Source: Myroides sp. (GTDB lineage: Bacteria > Bacteroidota > Bacteroidia > Flavobacteriales > Flavobacteriaceae). Taken from it: a stretch of 5,613 bases of DNA. Positions 1 through 5,344 of the stretch are shown here, in pieces. Position 1 is the first letter of the stretch; every line of letters begins with the position of its first letter. The DNA lies in the NCBI GenBank assembly GCA_018384465.1, contig JAHAYQ010000149.1, forward strand, positions 1 through 5,613, in the 5' to 3' direction. The translations under genes were made by a program, and so were the position numbers. The notes under the pieces were generated by a model. It saw nothing but the letters and a program-made list of their open reading frames with translations, was not told the origin of the DNA and made no database searches.

Positions 1-61
1 GATTAAAATATTTTTCAGTTTTATTTTCCAAACAAAACATAAACGTTGCCACCACCCACAA

Positions 62-111
62 AAAAAAGAGGTAGGGCAAAAACACTAACGCTTTTTCTCT
101 ACCTCTTTTTT
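62..111 (-). terminator. Intrinsic terminator after the 902-aa gene (may act in both directions)
   Basis: A 13-bp perfect stem (62-74 with 99-111, GC core GAGGTAG/CTACCTC) encloses a 24-nt loop that can itself pair A-rich with T-rich sequence. Read on the minus strand it ends in a run of eight U (67-60), 37 nt past the stop codon. The plus-strand side is also T-rich (106-119), so it could stop transcription arriving from the left as well. Confidence 0.85.
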
Positions 112-147
112 ATTTTTTTAATTTAATTTTAATTTACTCTTTACCCA

Positions 148-2856
148 TTATGTTGTTATATAGCCTGATAGTCTAGCTGGAGCGGTAGGTAAACTATAAG
201 TAATACCTTTATATGCAATTGTATTATTTGAAGTTGCATAATTAACAACACTATTTGCACTAACAGCGTTATTACTATCTCCTTCGTCAAACTCTGCATT
301 TACATAAAGTTCTGCATTGTTTGGGTTTGCATTGTCATTACTTACTGATTGGTCGTAAGGTTTAAGATTTACAGAGTTTACGTTAGTTACACTTGTTACC
401 CAATTAATAGATGTTACTAAATCACCGTCCATTACTAATCCAGTAAATGAAATATTAAGTCTAGTTACCTTAAGAGGTGAACCGCTTATAGTGTCTTTAG
501 TAAAGCGTTTACTAACAAGACTATTACTAAGCCAATTGCTTGTTTTAATTGCGTTACGTAAGTTTACAACTCCGCCAGTAAGTTTATATGTTACACCATT
601 ACAAGTAAATTGCAATTGTGGAATTGTAATTTTATCTCCATTTGTAGACATAGGATAATTCTTAAAGTCTCCTATACAAGTAAATGTAAGGTTAGAACCA
701 TTTCCTACATAACTGAATGCTTGAGTTATTGCATCTCTCTTATCAAAACGACCACTACAAATCATTGCCATATTTGAGTTTGCACTTTTAACTGTACCAC
801 CAAATGGAATAGTAAAGCTGATAGCACTTGTGCTTTTAGCATCCCAAGATGGACTAAATGCAATGTTACGACTTAAGTCTGTGTTACTTACACTTTGTGC
901 GGTTGTTACATTTGGTAAATAAGTTACTCCATTGCCTATTATTGTTCCCGAAATTGTAATAGTTGAACCTTCTGGGAATGCATAAATATTTTGATTTGCA
1001 GCTCCTGATTGTTCAAATGTGATTATGTTATCAGATACTCTTGTAATTGTAACATTTTCTGTAACCCATATACCATTTTTTACGGCTTTAATTGTAATTG
1101 TTAAATTATTAGTTGTAACATATGGAAGTAGTGTGCCAACATTGATACTAAATGTTGTTCCAGAACGTGAGATTGAAGAAATATTACAATAAAATGGACG
1201 CTCTAAATCATCATTGCTTATTTTTTGTGCTAATTGCAAACTTGATGTATAAGTTACTCCATTGTTTGTAATTGTTCCTTCAATTTTAATAGTTGAACCC
1301 TCTGGGAATGCATAACAATCTCTTAATGAATAACTTTCTAAATCAAACTTAATTACATTATTTGATATTTCAGAAATAGTAATTTCTTCTGTAACCCATT
1401 CACCTCTTTTTACGGCATAAACTGTAACTTTTAGATTATTTGTTCCTACAGTTGGTAATTTTTCGTCAAATACTATGCTATATACTTTATTATTACGTGA
1501 GATTGAAGAAATATTAGATTTGAATGTACGTGCTACATCGTTGTTGCTTACGCTTTGTGCGGTTGTTGTATTTGGTGAATAAGTTACTCCATTTCCTATG
1601 ATTGTTCCCGTAACTTTAATTGTTGAACCCTCTGGGAATGCATAAATATTGCCATTGTCTGCTCCTGATTGTTCAAATGTAACTTCGTTAAGAGAAATGC
1701 TTGTTGGTGTAACTTCTTCTTCTACCCATTCGCCATTTTTTACGGCTCTAATTGCAAGTTTAAGAGTATTAGTTGTAACGATTGGCAATGTTTCATCAAA
1801 TGTAACAGTAAAGGCTGTTCCATAACGTGAGACAGAAGAAATAGTAGAGACAAAGTCTCGCGACAGGTCTGTGTCATTGTATGCGACAGTGTCGTTTTCT
1901 TTTGTGTATTTCCAAGTAGACCCTTCGTAAGCCACTTTTTCGATTATGAAGTTTGAACCCTCTGGAAAAGCTGGCAAGTGCTGATTGTCTGTAACTATGA
2001 ATGGAATAGTAACCGAACAATAACCGTTATTATTTTCGAGAGATAACTTTGCTCCGTAAGCATTTGTTTCTTTACCGTTAGACACAAAGTTTGCCATAAT
2101 TGCAATATTGTTTGTTATTGGGTCTCCTTTCCACATTTCATTAAAGATAACTGTTATTCCGGCTAATGATTTCTGAACCTCTTTAATTGATGTGTTGAAG
2201 TCTCTGATTTCTATTTCTGTTGTCTGAACTTGTAGTCTAGGACTTGCTATCATATCTGTAGCACTATCTACATCGTCGTTAGAAACGGCTCTGACATAGC
2301 AATGTTTATTAATTTCTGAAATGTCGTCTACGTCTACTTCCAAAAAACCTGGGTTACTTGCATAGTAATAGCCGAGGTACAATTTATAACCTAAGAACGT
2401 ATCGTTTTCATCATAAATTGCAAACATAAGCGACAAAACGCGGTCCACGTTGCTAGTTAGACCCTCTACCGTAAAGGTAATATGTTTTGTACCTTGCACA
2501 CCGCTTACTTTGATATTTTGAATAAGTGTTGGTGGAACGAATGAAGTAGGATATAAAGGAATTAAATCCAAGTCTAACATTCCTCTGTCTTTTAATTCCC
2601 GTGCAACTTTCATTCTGTAATTCCAACGTGTAAAGTTTGGGTCTTCAAATACTGTAGCATAGTAATTCATTTGTAAACCCATTTGTGCAAATACTACCGC
2701 ATTTGCGAACTTTCCTCTATTCGCTTGCTGAACCTCTGTACGAGGATTTGCTGGGATTACGTAAGTTCTGATTGTTCTTTTGTTTTTCCATCGTTGACCT
2801 ACGGTTGCACCTAATTTACCGTAATAGCCACCACTTAAAAAGTTTTGTATAGCCAT
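148..2856 (-). CDS. 902-aa repeat protein: DUF6266-like N-terminal module plus tandem beta-sandwich-like units
   Basis: Function unknown; best guess is a phage structural or adhesin-type protein. Residues 1-50 align without gaps with the starts of the two other module proteins here (GKLGATVG at 13-20, Trp23-Lys24, Ile29-Arg30, Phe50), and a helical stretch follows to about 92. Residues 112-214 look like a first beta-rich domain. From about 215 the protein is built of similar units. The motif AFPEGS recurs at 296, 406, 516 and 626, exactly 110 residues apart, and a G-x-T-[YW] strand recurs near 312, 423, 533, 643, 754 and 884. Units 330-439, 440-549 and 550-659 are clear repeats; 215-329, 660-770 and 771-902 are diverged. 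I see no signal peptide, membrane segment or sorting motif, so Sec export looks unlikely. The ATG is preceded by AAAGGTGG (2863-2870) with 6 nt between. It is transcribed alone, between the terminators at 2951-2925 and 111-62. The ORF and N-terminal homology are certain; the function is not. Confidence 0.9.
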   Translation of the reverse strand: MAIQNFLSGGYYGKLGATVGQRWKNKRTIRTYVIPANPRTEVQQANRGKFANAVVFAQMGLQMNYYATVFEDPNFTRWNYRMKVARELKDRGMLDLDLIPLYPTSFVPPTLIQNIKVSGVQGTKHITFTVEGLTSNVDRVLSLMFAIYDENDTFLGYKLYLGYYYASNPGFLEVDVDDISEINKHCYVRAVSNDDVDSATDMIASPRLQVQTTEIEIRDFNTSIKEVQKSLAGITVIFNEMWKGDPITNNIAIMANFVSNGKETNAYGAKLSLENNNGYCSVTIPFIVTDNQHLPAFPEGSNFIIEKVAYEGSTWKYTKENDTVAYNDTDLSRDFVSTISSVSRYGTAFTVTFDETLPIVTTNTLKLAIRAVKNGEWVEEEVTPTSISLNEVTFEQSGADNGNIYAFPEGSTIKVTGTIIGNGVTYSPNTTTAQSVSNNDVARTFKSNISSISRNNKVYSIVFDEKLPTVGTNNLKVTVYAVKRGEWVTEEITISEISNNVIKFDLESYSLRDCYAFPEGSTIKIEGTITNNGVTYTSSLQLAQKISNDDLERPFYCNISSISRSGTTFSINVGTLLPYVTTNNLTITIKAVKNGIWVTENVTITRVSDNIITFEQSGAANQNIYAFPEGSTITISGTIIGNGVTYLPNVTTAQSVSNTDLSRNIAFSPSWDAKSTSAISFTIPFGGTVKSANSNMAMICSGRFDKRDAITQAFSYVGNGSNLTFTCIGDFKNYPMSTNGDKITIPQLQFTCNGVTYKLTGGVVNLRNAIKTSNWLSNSLVSKRFTKDTISGSPLKVTRLNISFTGLVMDGDLVTSINWVTSVTNVNSVNLKPYDQSVSNDNANPNNAELYVNAEFDEGDSNNAVSANSVVNYATSNNTIAYKGITYSLPTAPARLSGYITT
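880..1869 (-). repeat. Three tandem 330-bp repeats inside the 902-aa gene
   Basis: The copies occupy 1540-1869, 1210-1539 and 880-1209, encoding residues 330-439, 440-549 and 550-659. The period is exactly 330 bp: the DNA of the AFPEGS motif, with tctgggaatgcat on the plus strand, falls at 1631, 1301 and 971. Other in-phase landmarks are ISS[IV]SR at the start of each unit, a Gly-x-Trp-Val turn in the middle, and NGVTY near the end. Fold cannot be proven from sequence, but alternating hydrophobic strands of this length suit an Ig-like or fibronectin-like sandwich. The first and third copies are more alike in their second half than either is to the middle copy. Nearly identical DNA stretches could allow copy-number change by recombination. 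Confidence 0.88.
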
Positions 2857-2903
2857 ATAAAACCACCTTTTAATAGATTTTTGTACTTTCCGTACTACGC
2901 ATA

Positions 2904-2932
2904 ATAATATATGGCGGCATAAAAAAAGGCAA
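2904..2932 (-). promoter_or_regulatory. Possible sigma-70 promoter for the 902-aa gene
   Basis: On the minus strand TTGCCT (2932-2927) and TATTAT (2909-2904) are separated by 17 bp, with a start expected near 2897 and a leader of about 40 nt before the ATG. The -35 match is 4 of 6 and lies in the 3' arm of the preceding terminator. A short symmetrical element, GTAC-TTTCC-GTAC (2883-2895), sits just after the predicted start. Overlapping A/T-rich alternatives for the -10 exist, so this is tentative. Confidence 0.35.
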
Positions 2933-2951
2933 CTCTTTTAGAGTTGCCTTT
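2925..2951 (-). terminator. Intrinsic terminator after the 30-aa peptide gene
   Basis: A perfect 12-bp stem (2925-2936 with 2940-2951; core AAGGCAACTC/GAGTTGCCTT) has a 3-nt loop and is followed on the minus strand by seven U (2927-2921). It lies about 110 nt after the peptide's stop and separates that transcription unit from the 902-aa gene. Confidence 0.85.
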
Positions 2952-3061
2952 ATTTGGAGTTTTGGCTTTTGTTTACTAAAGGTTTTTTTAGGAGTTGATT
3001 AATTGTAACATCTTTTAGCCTATTTATCTACAAGAAATAAATAAGCTAGTGTATGCACCTA
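2952..3061 (-). other. Untranslated tail between the 30-aa peptide gene and its terminator
   Basis: About 110 nt with no ORF beyond a few codons. It contains a weak AT-only fold (TATTTAT/ATAAATA around 3021-3043). ATCTACAAG at 3026-3034 is inverted relative to CTTGTAGAT at 3165-3173, so a long-range stem across the peptide gene is possible but unproven. Confidence 0.3.
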
Positions 3062-3154
3062 TTAAGCACCAAAAATAGCTCCAATAAGTGCACCTAAGAA
3101 CCCCACAACGGCGGTTAGTACGTTTTTCCAAACATTCTTACTTGTGTCTGACAT
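3062..3154 (-). CDS. 30-aa glycine-zipper membrane peptide
   Basis: This short ORF encodes a polar N-terminus (MSDTSKNVWKN) followed by one hydrophobic, glycine- and alanine-rich segment from Val12 to the end. Gly21, Gly25 and Gly29 form a GxxxGxxxG glycine zipper, a pattern known to pack transmembrane helices into oligomers. The start is well supported: AAGGGGG (3161-3167) lies 6 nt before the ATG, and an in-frame TAA lies two codons upstream. It begins 18 bp after the stop of the 201-aa gene, so the two are probably co-transcribed and translated in sequence. Size and shape recall small phage holin-like or toxic membrane peptides, and the short 'smalltalk' proteins of gut bacteria, but I cannot assign it to any family. 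Inner-membrane location is inferred from hydrophobicity. Confidence 0.7.
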   Translation of the reverse strand: MSDTSKNVWKNVLTAVVGFLGALIGAIFGA

Positions 3155-3160
3155 ACATTA

Positions 3161-3167
3161 CCCCCTT
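3161..3167 (-). promoter_or_regulatory. Strong Shine-Dalgarno site that supports the 30-aa ORF
   Basis: AAGGGGG on the minus strand lies 6 nt before the ATG and just after the TAA of the 201-aa gene. An SD this strong placed between two ORFs is the main reason to believe the 30-aa peptide is translated. Confidence 0.75.
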
Positions 3168-3172
3168 GTAGA

Positions 3173-3778
3173 TTAGTCTACAGTTACAGAGAGATGGTCA
3201 CTAATAGATGCTACCTTGTTTGAACCTCTCTTGTCGAGATAGTAAACATAGATATCAACTGAGCCAGTTGCAAAAGTAATTTTTCCTGTGAGTGTTCCGG
3301 CTTTTGCATCTGCCTCAGCAACTTCTACAAGTCCGCTTGTTGGCTGAACCATTACGGCTACCAATTTTGCGTTTTCTGTAAAGTTTGTTGCGGTTGGATT
3401 ATCCCAAGTTACTGTAACTTTTCCGGCTACCTGTTCAGCAGATTCGCCAGAAACCTTCTGAAGACCACCTTTTGAGATGATGAGAGTTGCTTTATCAAAA
3501 GAACCGCCCATAATCTGGTCTTTGTTAGCCTGAATGATTGCATTACGAACTGACTGTCCTGATGTGTTTAATGCAGAGAGATATTTAATCTGGTCTGCAA
3601 AAAGTGCTACAAAAGTTGTCATCTGTGCGAAAACACTTCTAACTCTTTGCTGGTCAGATGTGTTTGGGTTAGATGGCTTTGTGTAAGTTCTGATTGTAGA
3701 AAGGTTCTTCCACTTTGCACCAACTGTCTGGCCTACTTTGCCTTCCCAATTGGCTTTTAAAAGGTTCATTTTTCCCAT
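3173..3778 (-). CDS. 201-aa DUF6266-like protein
   Basis: Function unknown. The overall form matches what I recall of DUF6266: an N-terminal G-K-V-G-x-T-V-G-x-x-W-K segment (13-24), then N-P-N-T-x-x-Q-Q (37-44) and Phe50, a helical stretch (50-90), the link LIISKGGLQ (99-107), and a C-terminal beta domain with VTVTWDNP (121-128) ending in SISDHLSV (191-198). At 201 residues it seems to consist of one module and one beta domain, the simplest version in this window. There is no signal peptide or membrane segment. The ORF is open a further 17 codons upstream, but the start is set at the ATG ending at 3778. AAAAAGGGG (3788-3796) lies 9 nt before it, and this Met aligns with the first Met of the two related proteins. 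It heads a unit with the 30-aa peptide, behind a consensus promoter. Third positions look somewhat more GC-rich than in the 149-aa and repeat-region genes. A structural or accessory phage role is inference. Confidence 0.9.
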   Translation of the reverse strand: MGKMNLLKANWEGKVGQTVGAKWKNLSTIRTYTKPSNPNTSDQQRVRSVFAQMTTFVALFADQIKYLSALNTSGQSVRNAIIQANKDQIMGGSFDKATLIISKGGLQKVSGESAEQVAGKVTVTWDNPTATNFTENAKLVAVMVQPTSGLVEVAEADAKAGTLTGKITFATGSVDIYVYYLDKRGSNKVASISDHLSVTVD

Positions 3779-3787
3779 AGTTATTTT

Positions 3788-3796
3788 CCCCTTTTT
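3788..3796 (-). promoter_or_regulatory. Shine-Dalgarno site that decides the start of the 201-aa gene
   Basis: AAAAAGGGG with 9 nt to the ATG at 3778-3776. An upstream in-frame start at 3829 has no comparable site and would add residues absent from the related proteins. Confidence 0.75.
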
Positions 3797-3818
3797 ATAG
3801 TTTTTTGCGGTTGATATT

Positions 3819-3853
3819 AAAGGTAACACCTTTGTTTACTAACAACCGTTAGT
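3819..3853 (-). promoter_or_regulatory. Two short inverted repeats at the start of the 201-aa gene leader
   Basis: ACTAAC-AACC-GTTAGT (3838-3853) covers the predicted transcription start. AAAGGT-AAC-ACCTTT (3819-3833) lies in the leader. Both have perfect 6-bp arms. They could be a repressor site and an mRNA fold, respectively, or mere chance in AT-rich DNA. Confidence 0.3.
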
Positions 3854-3856
3854 TTT

Positions 3857-3885
3857 AATCTACGGTATATGTGCGGAATTGTCAA
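3857..3885 (-). promoter_or_regulatory. Sigma-70 promoter for the 201-aa/30-aa unit
   Basis: A perfect -35, TTGACA (3885-3880), is followed after exactly 17 bp by TAGATT (3862-3857, 4 of 6). The predicted start near 3850 gives a leader of about 70 nt. The promoter begins about 20 bp after the terminator hairpin at 3905-3957, so the unit is insulated from upstream transcription. Confidence 0.72.
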
Positions 3886-3904
3886 GTTTTTTAGACAGTT
3901 AATA

Positions 3905-3957
3905 AAAAAAGCATTAGACTACTGTCTGTGAAACAGTCTGTAGGCTAATGCTTTTTT
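3905..3957 (-). terminator. Large hairpin terminator upstream of the 201-aa gene
   Basis: A perfect 13-bp stem (3905-3917 with 3945-3957; GC core GCATTAG/CTAATGC) is followed on the minus strand by seven U (3910-3904). The 27-nt loop can fold on itself (ACTGT 3921-3925 with ACAGT 3933-3937, or CTAC 3919-3922 with GTAG 3940-3943). No gene lies between it and the terminator at 4014-4047, so it is either a back-up terminator or the end of an unseen short RNA. The A/T flanks allow action in both directions. Confidence 0.7.
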
Positions 3958-4013
3958 GAGTACAAAAGTAATTCAGTTTTGTTTTGTTGTAATATTATTT
4001 AGTTTGAATTATT

Positions 4014-4047
4014 AAAAAACGCTAGGGTTATTTTCCTAGCGTTTTTT
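4014..4047 (-). terminator. Intrinsic terminator after the 149-aa gene
   Basis: A perfect 13-bp stem (4014-4026 with 4035-4047; core CGCTAGG/CCTAGCG) has an 8-nt loop and is followed by U-rich sequence on the minus strand (six U at 4019-4014). It starts 7 nt past the stop codon, closing the unit of the 249- and 149-aa genes. The T-run on the other side makes it symmetrical. Confidence 0.88.
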
Positions 4048-4054
4048 TGTTAGA

Positions 4055-4504
4055 TTAATTTATTTCACTTGTTTTGCTTATTATTCCAAAAGAATAATTA
4101 GTATTACTTTTACTTGCTTTAAATATATCTGGTGTAGAATAACCCGTTGCTATAACTGACATAAAATCACTATTTAAATTCTGCACTATAAATAAAAAAG
4201 CTGGACCACCTACCGCAACGCTATATACACCAGTTGGGTAGAGATTTGGGTTTTTGAATACATAATCTATTGCAAATGTAATGTCTGAAACTGTATAGGG
4301 ATATTTTAATTTCTCGCAACATTCATGTATAGATTTACCGCTTGTAGATATATAAACACCATCTATTCTTTTTTCATCAACTGTAAATCTTTCTGGAATA
4401 TTTGTATTTACTTCTGTTTCTAAAGTTGTAATTCTATTTCTTGCGTTTTGGTCTTTTATATCCCACTGAACACCGTCAATGTCAATTTTTGCTACGTCTG
4501 CCAT
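4055..4504 (-). CDS. 149-aa phage-type structural or tail-fibre-like protein
   Basis: The N-terminus reads IDIDGVQWDIKDQNARNRI (residues 7-25) and runs into a short helical stretch TTLETEVN (26-33). This 'V-D-G-x-x-(Y/W)-D-I-K-D-x-x-A-R' pattern is common at the start of phage tail, neck and baseplate accessory proteins of gut Firmicutes phages (from memory). Residues 85-141, with PTGVYSVAV (90-98) and mixed hydrophobic strands, could form a small receptor-binding knob, vaguely like pyocin-knob domains; this is a weak guess. It does not carry the module shared by its neighbours. AAGGAG (4514-4519) lies 9 nt before the ATG, and the start follows the 249-aa gene's stop by 20 bp, so the two are co-transcribed. 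There is no signal peptide or membrane segment. Confidence 0.82.
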   Translation of the reverse strand: MADVAKIDIDGVQWDIKDQNARNRITTLETEVNTNIPERFTVDEKRIDGVYISTSGKSIHECCEKLKYPYTVSDITFAIDYVFKNPNLYPTGVYSVAVGGPAFLFIVQNLNSDFMSVIATGYSTPDIFKASKSNTNYSFGIISKTSEIN

Positions 4505-4524
4505 AATATTTTTCTCCTTGTTTT

Positions 4525-5274
4525 TTAGGCAAAATTACCTATTTTTAAGATTTCATTTTCTATTTTTGCATTTCCCATAGGAAGATGCAACACTTCTTCT
4601 ACAACGTAAGGTTTACTTATCCATTGCCAGCGACTGAGATAAAAAACCTCATTTACAATGATTACAAATATTTTGTCGCTTATAGATAATCCTTTAAGTC
4701 GATATCCTTTAATATCTGGAACCGCCTTAAATGCCCATACTTGGAAAAACGCAAAATCAATGTAGTTGAAAACAGATGACAATAATACACTGTTTCCCCT
4801 ACCATTGATATCTGCCTTTGTAATTTGCCTGTTAGTGATAATAGCCAAATAAATAACTTGATTAATGGATTTCTCATCTGGATTTACCTCGCTTGCTGAA
4901 TAACTAAAAGTAAAAAGCTGAGGGTTAAACTCTATTGTGTCTATTCTTAGTTTTCCCTCTTCTGAAATTACTTCTTTAAGATTTTCTATGTTGAAAACAC
5001 CCCCTTTTAATGCACCTTTCCACGCTTTACATAAAGCGTTATTGCGATACATATCTTTGTCGCTGAGAGAGAGATATTTCCACATTTTCTTTACTACTCG
5101 GCTTGCTATTCGGTTGAGTCCGGTGAACTCATTTTTTGCCGTATTCTGCCTAGTATTATGCGGAGTATGACTAAAAGGAGTGGCTTTAATATCATACAAG
5201 CCTTTTTTAGCCACTCCGTAAGTTTGCCCGACTTTTCCTTCATAACCTGCTCTTAATAAATTAAGTTTACCCAT
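4525..5274 (-). CDS. 249-aa protein with the shared DUF6266-like N-terminal module
   Basis: Function unknown. Residues 1-50 match the 201-aa protein closely at the start (MGKLNLLRAGYEGKVGQTYG against MGKMNLLKANWEGKVGQTVG) and end at the same Phe50. Both continue with a helix containing K-Y-L-S (66-69) and R-N-(N)-A (77-80). The module differs at 21-45, where Trp23 is replaced and the N-P-x-T segment becomes T-P-H-N-T. Residues 108-208 form a beta-rich domain with an S-I-S-D (197-200) close to its end, as in the 201-aa protein, and then about 40 extra residues follow. The start is the ATG at 5274-5272. An upstream in-frame TTG at 5310 belongs to the -35 box. No SD lies at a usable distance, unlike the other genes here, and the -10 box is only 7 nt from the ATG, so the mRNA may be leaderless. 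It is the first gene of a unit with the 149-aa protein. Confidence 0.87.
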   Translation of the reverse strand: MGKLNLLRAGYEGKVGQTYGVAKKGLYDIKATPFSHTPHNTRQNTAKNEFTGLNRIASRVVKKMWKYLSLSDKDMYRNNALCKAWKGALKGGVFNIENLKEVISEEGKLRIDTIEFNPQLFTFSYSASEVNPDEKSINQVIYLAIITNRQITKADINGRGNSVLLSSVFNYIDFAFFQVWAFKAVPDIKGYRLKGLSISDKIFVIIVNEVFYLSRWQWISKPYVVEEVLHLPMGNAKIENEILKIGNFA

Positions 5275-5281
5275 AGCCAGA

Positions 5282-5310
5282 ATTATAGACCGCTCCCACG
5301 GAGCGGTCAA
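5282..5310 (-). promoter_or_regulatory. Near-consensus promoter for the 249-aa/149-aa unit
   Basis: TTGACC (5310-5305, 5 of 6) and a perfect TATAAT (5287-5282) are exactly 17 bp apart. Transcription should begin near 5275, at or just before the first base of the ATG (5274). This is the best-matched promoter in the window. Confidence 0.8.
5288..5308. promoter_or_regulatory. Inverted repeat filling the promoter spacer (probable operator)
   Basis: GACCGCTCC-CAC-GGAGCGGTC has perfect 9-bp arms around a 3-bp centre. It overlaps the last four bases of the -35 and runs up to the -10 box, where a dimeric repressor would block RNA polymerase. It lies upstream of the predicted transcript, so it is unlikely to be an RNA terminator for this unit. 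No regulator gene is visible in the window. Confidence 0.6.
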
Positions 5311-5344
5311 GAGTAAAGAGAGAGAAGATTTTTTGTCATAACCT

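Noticed and set aside
880..1869. CRISPR array or transposon repeat
   Set aside because: The 330-bp repeats are coding, in frame, without spacers, and explained by protein domain duplication. No transposase or IS ends are visible.
3838..3957. Integron attC-like sites between the cassettes, suggested by ACTAAC/GTTAGT and the large hairpin
   Set aside because: The core sites do not fit RYYYAAC/GTTRRRY, and no similar element recurs between the other units.
4680..4877. 65-codon minus-strand frame inside the 249-aa gene
   Set aside because: It lies wholly within a well-supported gene in another frame, with no SD. It is a shadow.
4937..5170. 77-codon plus-strand frame opposite the 249-aa gene
   Set aside because: Antisense shadow of the conserved N-terminal module; no SD and no neighbouring plus-strand genes.
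5275..5310. Upstream TTG start that would add 12 residues to the 249-aa protein
   Set aside because: The TTG is part of the -35 box, the extra residues encode the operator palindrome, and the paralogues start at the internal Met.
5308..5340. 10-codon possible leader peptide on the minus strand upstream of the 249-aa gene
   Set aside because: It ends inside the -35 box, has only a poor SD, and lies upstream of the predicted transcript start.
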